Under the pieces are notes generated by a model. The model made no database searches. It worked only from the letters and a program-made list of their open reading frames with translations, and was not told the DNA's origin. Of a DNA stretch of 64,000 nucleotides, positions 35,670 through 45,379 are shown piece after piece; the first letter of the stretch is position 1; every line of letters starts with the position of its first letter. The stretch is from Ascidiaceihabitans sp034111945 (lineage in GTDB: Bacteria; Pseudomonadota; Alphaproteobacteria; Rhodobacterales; Rhodobacteraceae). A program made the translations under genes and the position numbers. The stretch lies in NCBI GenBank assembly GCA_047626725.1, contig JBLHSG010000005.1, positions 1 to 64,000 on the forward strand. Reading direction: 5' to 3'.

Positions 35670-37213
35670 AACATGACACGCTGCTGGACGGATTGAAATT
35701 AGACGCCACGCCACGATCCGAGGTGATCGCGCCCTCGTTTGTGCGCTATGATTTGTCGCGCGATCTGATGAAAAATTTCCTGAACGATCTGCGTGCAGAT
35801 GACTGGATGGACCGGCTCAAGGCGCGTTCTGATCTAGAGGTGCGCGACGGTCTGCCGTTGATTGACCAGCATCTGCACCGCAAGGCTGTGATCGTGATTG
35901 TCGATGCGGTTTGCCTGACACCGGGGTTTCCGCGCCTTGATCCGCGCAAGGTGCCAGAGGCCGGTTTTGTCATCCGCCGCGATGTCTCTGACACGCAAGA
36001 AACCAACCTGTGGTCCACCGATCGCGACGGCGCGCCGTTAGGTTGGGTCGCAGCGCCCGAGGGGCTGAACGCGGTTGCATCGGATTACGAACCAGACGGC
36101 GTACGCCGGCGCGACATTTTGCGCGGGACCAATCGCGCACTTGCCCATAAAACCAGACTGACCGGCGATGCCGAGGGCGTATCCGAAGTCGTCCACAAAC
36201 TGTTTGCGATCCCCGACGACATTGCCAAAAAGATCGGGCGTAGCATTCTGTTCGCGGTCCTGCCCACGACATCGCGCGCCGAACAACCCGCGACCGCACC
36301 GCCGCCGCCTTTCACCGCCAAGGACGTAGCCGAACGGGTGCCAAACCTGTTGCGCGCCGACCGCGACGACACGTTGTTGGTGCAAACATCGCAGGTCACG
36401 CGCGCAGCCTTTCGCAGTGGGAATTCTAGTGCGGTGGCCGACTTGCGATCGACGCTTACGTGGTTGGCGCAAGAGATCGGGCTGTTCACCGGAGTGCCAC
36501 AGGCCACGGCCCTGCGCGACAAGTTAGAAGCCGTGCCGCTAAGTGGTGCGGACCAGCCGAACTTGCTGGCGTGGCTCGAGGCGGCGCAGGCGATCTTGGT
36601 CGAAAACCGTGATCCCGCCGAAAGCGCGTCTTTTACCGACCGCATCGAAGGGTCCGGCACCATACCAACGCCCGACAATTGGCCTCGCATGACCAACGCA
36701 CAGTTTGATGCAATCACCGCCGCCGCCTATGGTGCGATGGCCGCGCGCTGGTCGACAATGGCCCCCACCGTGACCCGGTTTGGCCCCATCGGGGACCGCT
36801 ATCATGTGCGTTGTTTTGCCCACGTCGATGATCGCCCGGATTGTCCCTCGCGCATCGTGTGGTCGCCGCTGTCCAAACGCTATTCGATCCGTCCGTGGTA
36901 CGAAAGCGGCGGCGCGCCACCTCAGCAAATCGACCTGCCCAACCTTGGCGATCTCAGCAACATCAAGCCCGACGTGGTGATCAACGTACCGCCTGAAATC
37001 CAGCCCTTTATGGACAAGATGAACCTGCAAAGCCTGATGGACGGCGACGCCCCGAAAGGCGGCCTGACTTTTGGCATGATCTGCGGTTTTTCGATCCCTA
37101 TCATTACCATCTGCGCGTTCATTATTCTGCAAATTTTTCTGCAGCTTTTGAACATCATTTTCTATTGGCTGCCGTTCGTAAAGATCTGCATCCCCTACCC
37201 CAAACCCAAATAA
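35666..37213 (+). CDS. eCIS protein of 515 residues with hydrophobic C-terminal tail
   Basis: The protein starts at ATG 35666 in an ATGA overlap with the spike gene; the open frame extends upstream inside that gene without support. The soluble part (1-465) has SFVRYDLSRDLMKNFLNDLR near the start and no motif I can name. The final 50 residues contain one long hydrophobic stretch (GMICGFSIPIITICAFIILQ then IFLQLLNIIFYWLPFV) and end in KICIPYPKPK. Similar FSIPIIT-containing tails occur in proteins near tail-like clusters, from memory. It sits exactly where a PAAR tip gene is expected, between spike and gp25. A tip, plug or membrane-contact role is inferred. Confidence 0.75.
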   Translation: MKHDTLLDGLKLDATPRSEVIAPSFVRYDLSRDLMKNFLNDLRADDWMDRLKARSDLEVRDGLPLIDQHLHRKAVIVIVDAVCLTPGFPRLDPRKVPEAGFVIRRDVSDTQETNLWSTDRDGAPLGWVAAPEGLNAVASDYEPDGVRRRDILRGTNRALAHKTRLTGDAEGVSEVVHKLFAIPDDIAKKIGRSILFAVLPTTSRAEQPATAPPPPFTAKDVAERVPNLLRADRDDTLLVQTSQVTRAAFRSGNSSAVADLRSTLTWLAQEIGLFTGVPQATALRDKLEAVPLSGADQPNLLAWLEAAQAILVENRDPAESASFTDRIEGSGTIPTPDNWPRMTNAQFDAITAAAYGAMAARWSTMAPTVTRFGPIGDRYHVRCFAHVDDRPDCPSRIVWSPLSKRYSIRPWYESGGAPPQQIDLPNLGDLSNIKPDVVINVPPEIQPFMDKMNLQSLMDGDAPKGGLTFGMICGFSIPIITICAFIILQIFLQLLNIIFYWLPFVKICIPYPKPK

Positions 37214-37226
37214 TGAGGCCGCACAC

Positions 37227-37631
37227 ATGACCTCTCCACTTTTTCCTGGCCACCCGATTGGCTTTCCTTTGTTGGCCACGCCTGACGACACTGGCACGTG
37301 GCGCTGGCCCAATCTTGAGCAATCGGTGCGCGATACCCTGCGCGCAATCTTGATGACGCGGCCCGGTGAATGGCTGCTGCATCGTGGGCGCGGCGTTGGG
37401 CTCGTGGAATTCCTGCATCAACCCAACACCGCCGAAACTCGCAAAAATATGCACGATCTGATCCGGCGCGAAATCGGTCTGCTGGAAAAACGTATCCGGC
37501 TGGATGGTGTCGACATCATCCCGACTGGCGAGCGCGAAAACGAGATCGCGATCACCCTGCGCTACCGCATCCTGCGCACAGGCACGGCGGCGACCCAGAC
37601 CGTGTCGATGAACCTGACAGGAGCCTCATGA
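37227..37631 (+). CDS. Baseplate wedge protein, gp25-like (Afp9)
   Basis: The 134-residue protein has the gp25/lysozyme-like baseplate family pattern. GHPIGFPLLATPDD opens it, followed by WPNLEQSVRDTLRAILMTRP and GEWLLHRGRGVGLVEFLHQP, then NEIAITLRYRIL. GEW with the preceding RP is the conserved core of this family, which nucleates sheath assembly at the baseplate. The stop overlaps the gpJ start by ATGA. Confidence 0.93.
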   Translation: MTSPLFPGHPIGFPLLATPDDTGTWRWPNLEQSVRDTLRAILMTRPGEWLLHRGRGVGLVEFLHQPNTAETRKNMHDLIRREIGLLEKRIRLDGVDIIPTGERENEIAITLRYRILRTGTAATQTVSMNLTGAS

Positions 37632-39832
37632 TGTCCGCATCCATCCCCCAGTTCAACCTCGCGGATATGACGGCACAGCAGCTCGCCGACGAGATGATCC
37701 GCCGCATTCCGGCCTATACATCAGAGTATTTCAACCCGCAGCTGGGCGACCCCGGGCGCACGATTATCGATCTGGTCGCGTGGATGGGCGAGACGATCTT
37801 GTACCGCGTCAATCTGCTGCCGCGCCGTCAGCGGTTGGAATTTCTGCGCCTGCTGGGCCTGCAATTGCGCGCCGCCGAACCTGCACGTGGGCTGGTGACC
37901 CTTGCCCATAAAAAGACCACTGGCGTTGCTCCGAATTTTGTCGCCGAAGGGGCACGCCTGACCGGTCCTGTCGTTTTTGAAACGCGCGGGCCCGTGACGG
38001 TGCAGCCGTTCACTGGACAGGTCTATTACAAGCGCCGCCTTGAGGATGCAGAGGCCTCGGCTCTGACAGATGTCATCAACGATCTTGCGGAACTTTACGG
38101 CGTCGAGACCGCAGAACCCTACGCCACGACCCCGCTGTTTGAAAACGGCACAGCCACAATCGCGGGCATCGATCCCTTTGCTGACAGCGTCGATCAGACC
38201 GTTTGGATTGCACTATTGGCCCTTGATGAAACCGACGCGGCAAAGGATATGGCCCGCGCTGCATTCGATGTGCAACCCGCACTTTTGAACATCGGTGTGA
38301 TCCCCAAATTAGGCAGCACCGCACCTGACATCGACGAGGCCGCAGCGCAGGAACAGCTGTATTTTGATTGGGCGATTACGTCGACGAACCAAGTGGGCAA
38401 TCTGGTGCAAGACAGCTTTTTGTCCCTGCAAACACAGGCCGACCAAACGCGCCATCTAAGCGTCGAGGGGACCTTGCGCCTCGTCTTGCCCGGTGCGGTG
38501 AATGTCGCGGTTCCGGCCAATGATCTGACCCAAGATCTGAATGCCGGTCTGGGGGACAAGCCGCCGCGCATCGACGATTCAGACATCGCCCAGCGACTGA
38601 TCGGATGGCTGCGTTTGCGCCCGCGTGACAGTGGCGGAAGTCTGGCGGCGTCGCTGCCCCTGTCGTGGCTCGGCGTCAATGCGGTGAACATCAATGCCCG
38701 CGAAACCAAGCGCCGCGTGCAGATTGGCATCGCCGCTGGTCGCCCTGCACAAAGCTTCAAATTGCCCGCGCGCAACATCGAACCCGACACTCTGAGGATT
38801 TCGGTCCAAGAAGGCGGCAAGGGGTTTGTGCAATGGTTCCGCGTCGATGATTTGGGCGCACAAGGGCGCACCGATCGCGCCTATACTCTTGATCCTGCCG
38901 AGGGGGTGATAACGCTGGGCGACGGGCTGTCAGGGATGATGCCGCAGCAAGGGTCGCGCATTCGGGTCGATATTTTGCGCGCGGGCGGTGGCCCAGAAGG
39001 CAACGTCGCTGCGGGCAGTTTGACCCGGATTGAAACGCCCGGTCTGGTCGCCCTTCAGCCCGCCGCCCTATCCGAAGGGCGCGCAATCGAAACCCTCGAG
39101 ATGGCCGAAAAACGGGTGTCCGCGTTCTTGCAGCATCAAGACCGCTGTGTCACCGCCGAGGATTACCGCGCCATCGCAGGCACCCTTGATGTGGCCCGCA
39201 TCGAAGTGCTGCCGCGCTTTCGCCCCTACCAACAGCGCACTGATGTGGCTGGCGTTGTGTCTGTGTTGCCGCTGCCGGAAAAATCAGTGCAACAACCGCC
39301 AAATCCGCGCCCTGACCGCCGTTTGATCGACCGCGTCTATGCGCATCTGGATGCACGCCGTCCACTGGGCACCGAACTGTTTGTGATCGCGCCAGATTAC
39401 GTGCCCATCGGTGTGTCGATTGCCGTCGATATCCGCGAGGGTTTCGCCGAAGAACAGGTCATCAACGACCTGCGCGCAGCACTTTATGCCTTTTACTGGC
39501 CCCTGCGCGGTGGCGGTCGCGAAGGCACCGGTTGGCCCATGGGTCAGGCCGTTTTCAATCTCGAGACCGAGCTGATCGCCTCACGCGTGACGGGGGTGCG
39601 CACGACGTCTGGCGCGACGATTTTTGCCATGGGCGCGGCAGGGTTGCAGCCGGTTCACCGCGACCCCAACACCGGTACGCAATCCATCGCGCTTAAGCCG
39701 TGGCAACTGCCCGAATTGCTACAACTCGACATTGCGGTCGGGGCCACATTCCCCCCCGACACCCTGTCTGACGGCACGGCAATACGCGGCACTGGCGGCA
39801 CTGCAATCCCCGTCGTTCCGGAGGTGTGCTGA
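37628..39832 (+). CDS. Baseplate J-like wedge protein (Afp11-like)
   Basis: The protein has 734 residues from the ATG at 37628 overlapping the gp25 stop; ATG 37631 follows immediately. A longer frame open upstream overlaps gp25 and is ignored. FNPQLGDPGRTIIDLVAWMG followed by ETILYRVNLLPRRQRLEFLR is the conserved N-terminus of gpJ-type baseplate proteins. The C-terminal half has ITLGDGLSGMMPQQGSRIRV, RCVTAEDYRAIAGTL and VPIGVSIAVDIREGF. It forms the wedge with gp25 and the gpI-like protein. It ends four bases into the ribosome site/start region of the next gene. Confidence 0.92.
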   Translation: MMSASIPQFNLADMTAQQLADEMIRRIPAYTSEYFNPQLGDPGRTIIDLVAWMGETILYRVNLLPRRQRLEFLRLLGLQLRAAEPARGLVTLAHKKTTGVAPNFVAEGARLTGPVVFETRGPVTVQPFTGQVYYKRRLEDAEASALTDVINDLAELYGVETAEPYATTPLFENGTATIAGIDPFADSVDQTVWIALLALDETDAAKDMARAAFDVQPALLNIGVIPKLGSTAPDIDEAAAQEQLYFDWAITSTNQVGNLVQDSFLSLQTQADQTRHLSVEGTLRLVLPGAVNVAVPANDLTQDLNAGLGDKPPRIDDSDIAQRLIGWLRLRPRDSGGSLAASLPLSWLGVNAVNINARETKRRVQIGIAAGRPAQSFKLPARNIEPDTLRISVQEGGKGFVQWFRVDDLGAQGRTDRAYTLDPAEGVITLGDGLSGMMPQQGSRIRVDILRAGGGPEGNVAAGSLTRIETPGLVALQPAALSEGRAIETLEMAEKRVSAFLQHQDRCVTAEDYRAIAGTLDVARIEVLPRFRPYQQRTDVAGVVSVLPLPEKSVQQPPNPRPDRRLIDRVYAHLDARRPLGTELFVIAPDYVPIGVSIAVDIREGFAEEQVINDLRAALYAFYWPLRGGGREGTGWPMGQAVFNLETELIASRVTGVRTTSGATIFAMGAAGLQPVHRDPNTGTQSIALKPWQLPELLQLDIAVGATFPPDTLSDGTAIRGTGGTAIPVVPEVC

Positions 39833-42192
39833 TGCATCAGGATGCCCTTGGTCAAACCTATTGGCAGCTGTGCAGTGCGGCCGATTTCACGCCCGCCGCG
39901 TCGCAGGTGCAGTGGAATGCGAACCGCCATGCGCTGCACCTTGCCGCCATGCCCCAGACGTTTCCACCCCGTGTCGCGCGGGTCACCAGCCGGGCTGCCG
40001 CGCGCCGACCTGCCCTGACCCGCGATGCATTTGACGGCTGGGCGCAAGTGATCGCAAATGCGGCGGGCGACGAGGTGCGCGCAGGTGGGATCACCACGCC
40101 AACGATCACCAGTTTCACCGCGCCTGCAGGCATCGCCATCACTGATATTGCGACAACAGCGCGCGATTGGTTGATCGTGCTTTTGGCCGATGGAACGGTG
40201 CATATTCGCGACCTTCTTGACCGGTTCGAACCGCAGGATATACGATCCCCCGCCTTTACGCCCGACCGTGTGATCGAGACCACGGATAACCGCCTGTTTG
40301 TGTTCGATCGCGCCACGCGCATTTTGATGCACCTTAAGGGTGATCCGCTGCCACAAAAAGTGCGCAGCAGAACGCGGGCCGCGCATGTATTCCAGCGCAC
40401 ACCGCTGAATGATGATCCGCTGCGTTTGACGGCGACAGGCGTTGATCTAGCTGATATTACTGACGAAATTATTGATGCTGCGGGCCTACCTGACGGGCGC
40501 ATCGGGTTTCTTGCGCTAGATAGTACGCGTGCCAATGTGTTACATATTACCGACGGGACGACGCCGCCTTTGGTCGTGCCCTTGCCCGGTTTACATAGTG
40601 GTTTTAGCCTGCGCAGCGATGGCAAAGGTCGCATTCACGTGCTGGTTCCAGAGGCTGAAAATGCCGTGACATTTACCCTGTCACAGACTGATACGGCCAT
40701 CTATCACGCGCCCAGCGCGGTTCTGAAAGACTACATTTCAGGGCGGCTTTGCACCACTGTGCCTGGGCAGGATGCCAGTTTTCCGGTGCCGCCATTCATG
40801 CTTGTGCAGGGTGGGCCGCAGCGCCCTTATCGCCGCCTGATCGCGCCGTCGCGACCGTCTTATGCCAGCCATGGACAGGCGCAGGGGGTGACCCTGACAG
40901 GCGATGTGGACTGCGGCATTTGGCACCGTGTTTATGCAGAACTGGACCTGCCAAAAGGTTGCGGCATAACCCTGTACCTTGCAGCGGATGATGATCCTGT
41001 GGCCCTTGCCGCGCTTCCCTTGCGCGACATGCATCCTCACAGGTTTGGTCAGACTGACACGACAGGCCCCGGTCCGCGTGCTGTCTGGCTTGATCAAACC
41101 AGCGAGCGCGCGTGGCTGGGGGCCGCCACCGATCATCCGCGCAGCCGCGATCGCTGCGGTTTGTTCGAAATTCTGGTCCAACAACCGACAGGCGACAACC
41201 GCCGCATCACGGGCCGTTATCTGCGCATCGAAATCACGCTACACGGCAATGGGCGCGCAACGCCTGCACTGTTTGCCTTGCGGATTTGGGGCGCGCGGGT
41301 GCCGTGGCGCGACCGTTATTTGCCCGACCACATGACAGTCAACGCCGGGCCACAAGCCGCGGGCAGCGATTTTCTAGACCGGTTTCTATCCCTGTTCGAA
41401 GGCGTGCTTACCCCACTTGAGGAACAGGTCGCCGCCGCCCACCGTTTGACCCGACCAGACACGGCGCCTGCCTATGCGCTTGACTGGATCGCAAGCTGGA
41501 TCGGGGCGGAACTGGACCCTGCCCTGAGTGACACTGCCCGCCGCAGTCTGCTTGCCAATTCCGTTCAGTTGTGGCGGCGTCGTGGGACGTTGCCGGGGTT
41601 GTTGAACGTGCTCGAGATCGTGACCCAAGGTGGTGTGTCGCGCGGTGATCTGGTCGTGCTGGAACACCATCATCTGCGCCGCACGTTTTCGACGATCCTA
41701 GGTGTTGATCTGTCGGACGCCGACAACCCGCTGACGCCTTGGGCGCGGCGCAGTGGCAATAGCCATCTGGGCACGACGTTCTTTTTGGGCGACGCGGACC
41801 GCAAATCGTTTTTTGCGCTGTTTCGTCCTGAAATGATCGATGATCCACTGACCACACAAGCTGATCGTGTCGCCGCCGCCGAAGCTTTGCAGACCTTTTT
41901 TGACGATCATGCCTTTCGCCTAAGCGTCCTGATCCACGCCGATCTGCCCCAGTCGATGCGTAACCTGATCGCCCGCGTGCTGGAACGCGAAGTGCCCGCC
42001 CATGTCATCGCGACCACCCGCGACGCGCCCGGATCACTGGTGCTGGCGCTGTCGTCGCTGGTTGGTGTCGACACCCGTCTTAGCCCTGCGCCCCAGACAC
42101 CGCCGCTGCGCATTGGCACTGCCCAAATCGGACAGGTCGCCCTGCGCGGTCTGCCCTCGCTCGATCCCCGTTCCGAACAAGGAGGTCCCTGA
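39832..42192 (+). CDS. gpI-like tail protein with N-terminal propeller-like region (Afp12-like)
   Basis: The protein has 786 residues from ATG 39832, with GGAGG ending seven bases upstream; a GTG six bases earlier is less likely. The first 500 residues read like repeated beta blades (VIETTDNRLFVFDRATRILM, DGRIGFLALDSTRANVLHIT). The C-terminal part (about 500-650) is the P2 gpI / TIGR02242-type domain, with FLDRFLSLFEGVLTPLEEQV and the TLPGLLNVLEIVTQG segment. In other systems this protein completes the baseplate wedge and carries fibres. It ends three bases before the next gene's start. Confidence 0.88.
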   Translation: MHQDALGQTYWQLCSAADFTPAASQVQWNANRHALHLAAMPQTFPPRVARVTSRAAARRPALTRDAFDGWAQVIANAAGDEVRAGGITTPTITSFTAPAGIAITDIATTARDWLIVLLADGTVHIRDLLDRFEPQDIRSPAFTPDRVIETTDNRLFVFDRATRILMHLKGDPLPQKVRSRTRAAHVFQRTPLNDDPLRLTATGVDLADITDEIIDAAGLPDGRIGFLALDSTRANVLHITDGTTPPLVVPLPGLHSGFSLRSDGKGRIHVLVPEAENAVTFTLSQTDTAIYHAPSAVLKDYISGRLCTTVPGQDASFPVPPFMLVQGGPQRPYRRLIAPSRPSYASHGQAQGVTLTGDVDCGIWHRVYAELDLPKGCGITLYLAADDDPVALAALPLRDMHPHRFGQTDTTGPGPRAVWLDQTSERAWLGAATDHPRSRDRCGLFEILVQQPTGDNRRITGRYLRIEITLHGNGRATPALFALRIWGARVPWRDRYLPDHMTVNAGPQAAGSDFLDRFLSLFEGVLTPLEEQVAAAHRLTRPDTAPAYALDWIASWIGAELDPALSDTARRSLLANSVQLWRRRGTLPGLLNVLEIVTQGGVSRGDLVVLEHHHLRRTFSTILGVDLSDADNPLTPWARRSGNSHLGTTFFLGDADRKSFFALFRPEMIDDPLTTQADRVAAAEALQTFFDDHAFRLSVLIHADLPQSMRNLIARVLEREVPAHVIATTRDAPGSLVLALSSLVGVDTRLSPAPQTPPLRIGTAQIGQVALRGLPSLDPRSEQGGP

Positions 42193-42195
42193 ACC

Positions 42196-43101
42196 ATGGC
42201 GTCATTCGTTGCACATCCCGTCCCCGATGATCTTGAAATGCGGCCCATTCCCGAGCGGCTGAACTTGTCGGATGGCGTCCTGTTAACCCAGTCACATTTT
42301 CGCACCGAACAGGCGTATCACCGTGGGCAGGTTTCGCGGTTGGCGTTGCATTTGCACGGCGCTGGCACTGTGGCCGGTCTGGACGTCACCTATGATCCGA
42401 CCACGGGTGATAACGTCGAGGTTAAGGTCGCGCCGGGCCTCGCGCTTGACCGGTTGGGTCGCATCGTGGAAATCCACCAGCAAAGCTGTCTGGAAATAGC
42501 CATCTGGCTTGCGCAGCAGGGCGATGACCCGCTAACCCGTGCGCGTGTTCTGGCAGGCGCGCGCGCGGCAAATGCGGGGCTGCCTGCGCATTTGGTGGCC
42601 GATGTTTACCTTGGTTTTCACGCCTGTGCCCGCGCCCCCGAACCCGCATTCGCCAGCCCCAACGCCGACACCATCGACGGTGTTGCCGCCAGCCGCGTGT
42701 TGGACACCGGCCAGCTTAGGATCATCGTGCGCCCTGACGGGGATGATCGCGCGCCACTTAGCCGCGTCGCCGCCGATCACGCAGGGGCCGCCACCCCCGA
42801 CAGCATCCGCGATTTCAAACGCCTGCGCGCGTGGGACTTAACCCAGCCGCAATCCGATCCGTTTGGCCTGCCGGCGGGGTCAGCCCTGTCCGAACATATC
42901 GTCGCCGGTGATTTACAGGACGGGTCCGAAGTCTTGCTTGCCCGCCTGATCGTGCCTGTGATCACCGACGGTGGGTTTCCCGTTTTTGACGCGACCATCG
43001 ACCTGACCCAGCCCGCCTTCGTGCCAGACCAGTCCATCCGCCCCTATTCTTATTCCGCGGATGAACTTGCCCTGCTTCTTGCAACCCCGATCCGGAGATA
43101 A
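42196..43101 (+). CDS. eCIS accessory protein A with shared N-terminal module (301 residues)
   Basis: Residues about 24-101 contain GVLLTQSHFRTEQAYHRGQV, then a GAGTVAGLDV turn and VKVAPGLALDRLGRIVEI. The same pattern recurs at the start of the next two proteins. Similar motifs (HF or DF, EQxYH, HGxGVVxGL) are known to me from large proteins in other eCIS and tail-like loci. The rest is beta-rich and ends DELALLLATPIRR. No catalytic motif is seen. It starts at ATG 42196 just behind the gpI-like gene. A baseplate-peripheral or fibre-network role is inferred from position. Confidence 0.7.
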   Translation: MASFVAHPVPDDLEMRPIPERLNLSDGVLLTQSHFRTEQAYHRGQVSRLALHLHGAGTVAGLDVTYDPTTGDNVEVKVAPGLALDRLGRIVEIHQQSCLEIAIWLAQQGDDPLTRARVLAGARAANAGLPAHLVADVYLGFHACARAPEPAFASPNADTIDGVAASRVLDTGQLRIIVRPDGDDRAPLSRVAADHAGAATPDSIRDFKRLRAWDLTQPQSDPFGLPAGSALSEHIVAGDLQDGSEVLLARLIVPVITDGGFPVFDATIDLTQPAFVPDQSIRPYSYSADELALLLATPIRR

Positions 43102-43104
43102 ACC

Positions 43105-45375
43105 ATGGCAAATTTCAGCCCGACATCGTTCCGACGCCCTAAAATCGCGCCCGAAGCCTTGCCCTCCAAAACCATCCTCGTGGACCAAACCCGAACCCGC
43201 ACCAGCTGGTTCGAGGGGATGTTTGTCACCGCCGCGCATTTCAACCGCGATCAGTCCTACACGATCGCCCGCCAGACGGATCTGGGGCTGGCCATCGGTG
43301 CGGGCGTGGTCGAGGGACTAGAGGTGACGCAACCTATTGATGACCCCGCAGCAGTGATCGTCCGCGCGGGTCTGGGCATCAGTGCGGGCGGTGAAAGCGT
43401 GATGTTGCACGCCGATCTGCGCATCGCACTGGCCGACATTGCATTACAAAAGGGGCTGTCGCGCGCCGCAGGTCTGATCGAAACCCTGCAACTGAACGCC
43501 GAAAGCCGCACGGGCAGTTTCGTTTTATGCGCCACGCCGGTTGAATTTACCTCGAACCCCGAGGGGTCCTATGCAACGGGTCAAAACGGGCAGCGACAAC
43601 TGCGCGACAGTCTGGTCAACGAGGCGACGCTGTTCACGCTTGTACCGTTCAATTTATCGCTGAATGATGCCGATAATTTTGCCCAGCGCGCCACTGCTGC
43701 GCGGCGAATATTTCTGGACGGGGCCGTGGCTGACATCCCGCCGTCGTCGTTGCCACTGGCGATGATGGAACTGGACGGCAACGTGCTGCGCTGGCTGGAT
43801 ATGCATCTGGTACGCAGGCAGGCGGGATCGGGGCGCGCCGACAGTTACGGACTGGGTTACGTCGACACACCGACCCGCGCGGCCCACGCGCTGCATTACG
43901 AGGCAATGATCGACGAAATCGTCACCGGCGCACCGGGCCAGTCGTTTTCCGCAACTGATCGGTTTGATATTTTGCCACCCATGGGGCGCATGCCAGCTGC
44001 TGCAATTGCGGCGCGCGCGCCTGCACCGGGGCAACCGCCTGTCCTGTCGCAATTGTGGTTGCCTGCCGAAGTGCCCGTTGAATTGACCGCCCTGCCCGAG
44101 GATGAAATCACCCAGCTTTTGGCCGAAAGCCTGTCGATGCCTGCCCTTGATCTAAGCGCGTCGTCAGCAGCCCTTGCGCAGACGCCCGTGACCGTGATCA
44201 TCCCGATCCCGCGTGCGGACTGGGCCACCGCCCCGCTTGAAATCCAGCAAAACACGCTGAGCCTGCGTGCGGCAAAACCCCTTGGGGCTGCCCCCAAAAC
44301 GCCTGGTGATCTGATCCGTGCGCTGCTGGATCAAGGCGCTGATGACATCCTTGAACCCGCCGAAGACAGCGCTTGGCGCACCTTGTTAAGTGGCACGCAA
44401 ACCCTGTGGTACATGCGGCGACGGCAGGTATTGCGCACCGATGATTTGGTCGGCGAGGCCTATTCCTTTCAAACCGGTGGCGGCGATGGCGGCGGCGGCG
44501 ATCCGGTTGTGGTGCCCGTGGGTCCAACGCCTGTCGAAATCCTGCGTCCGGTCCTGACCCCGATCAACGATCAGGTCGTCGCGACGCTGTTGCCCTTTGG
44601 CCTCGACCGTTTGTATGCCAGCATCCGCACCCCTGACGACCGCGCAGGGTTTCAGGCCCGCGCCGACCTAGACGCGCTGATCCTGAATGCCGCAAGCCTG
44701 CCGTCGCCGTTGGCCCTAACAGAAATCGTGCAGCGCATGGCGGCCATCGGCACGGTCAGTACGGACGAGGTCGCCCGCCTCGCGCGTGGTCTGCCGCTCA
44801 AGGCGCTCGTCGCACGGTTCACCGCGATGGAGGCCTTGTTGATCGGCGGCCCCGTGGATTTGCATTTTGCCGATTTTAGCCCGTCGATCCAGCCGCCCAG
44901 CGTCACAACTGCCTTTGCGCGAACCATCAACAACGGCACCACAGTGACCAATGTGCCGCCGCGCGCCGTGCCCGCAAATATGGGCGAACGGGTCAAGGAA
45001 ACGCTGTCGCGTCTTCAGGCCCCTGACAGGGTCATCGAAACGGTGCTGAACGCAGGTGGCGGGCAAATCTCGATGCTGAATGCGCGTGACATCGACGAAC
45101 GGGTCAACGCCCTGAAAATCGCGATCGACAGTGGTGCGCCGCTGGTCGCGCGCCTGCCCGATCAAGGCAGTCTCGAAATCCAGACCCGCCGCAATCTTTT
45201 GATGCGCACCGGCCTATTGCCAAAACTGATGGAGAAAATCGCCGACACACCACTGGGCGATCTTTTGGCACCTTTGGGATCACACATGAGCCTGATGGAT
45301 CGCGCGCTGGATCAAACCCCGGCGGCGGCGATCGATGTCACCTCCCGCGCCCTCGCCCCCCTGATGGAAGGCTGA
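43105..45375 (+). CDS. eCIS accessory protein B with shared N-terminal module (756 residues)
   Basis: The shared module spans about residues 35-107 (WFEGMFVTAAHFNRDQSY, GAGVVEGLEV, RAGLGISAGGESVML). A second block (about 285-365) with FDILPPMGRMP, an LWLPAEVPVEL strand and VTVIIPIPRADW also has a counterpart in the following 1333-residue protein. A Gly/Asp-rich linker (TGGGDGGGGDPVVVPVGP) divides the chain near residue 460. The remainder is helical. The gene lies three bases behind the previous stop. Function is unknown; it is probably structural and part of the baseplate surroundings. Confidence 0.7.
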   Translation: MANFSPTSFRRPKIAPEALPSKTILVDQTRTRTSWFEGMFVTAAHFNRDQSYTIARQTDLGLAIGAGVVEGLEVTQPIDDPAAVIVRAGLGISAGGESVMLHADLRIALADIALQKGLSRAAGLIETLQLNAESRTGSFVLCATPVEFTSNPEGSYATGQNGQRQLRDSLVNEATLFTLVPFNLSLNDADNFAQRATAARRIFLDGAVADIPPSSLPLAMMELDGNVLRWLDMHLVRRQAGSGRADSYGLGYVDTPTRAAHALHYEAMIDEIVTGAPGQSFSATDRFDILPPMGRMPAAAIAARAPAPGQPPVLSQLWLPAEVPVELTALPEDEITQLLAESLSMPALDLSASSAALAQTPVTVIIPIPRADWATAPLEIQQNTLSLRAAKPLGAAPKTPGDLIRALLDQGADDILEPAEDSAWRTLLSGTQTLWYMRRRQVLRTDDLVGEAYSFQTGGGDGGGGDPVVVPVGPTPVEILRPVLTPINDQVVATLLPFGLDRLYASIRTPDDRAGFQARADLDALILNAASLPSPLALTEIVQRMAAIGTVSTDEVARLARGLPLKALVARFTAMEALLIGGPVDLHFADFSPSIQPPSVTTAFARTINNGTTVTNVPPRAVPANMGERVKETLSRLQAPDRVIETVLNAGGGQISMLNARDIDERVNALKIAIDSGAPLVARLPDQGSLEIQTRRNLLMRTGLLPKLMEKIADTPLGDLLAPLGSHMSLMDRALDQTPAAAIDVTSRALAPLMEG

Positions 45376-45379
45376 TCTT

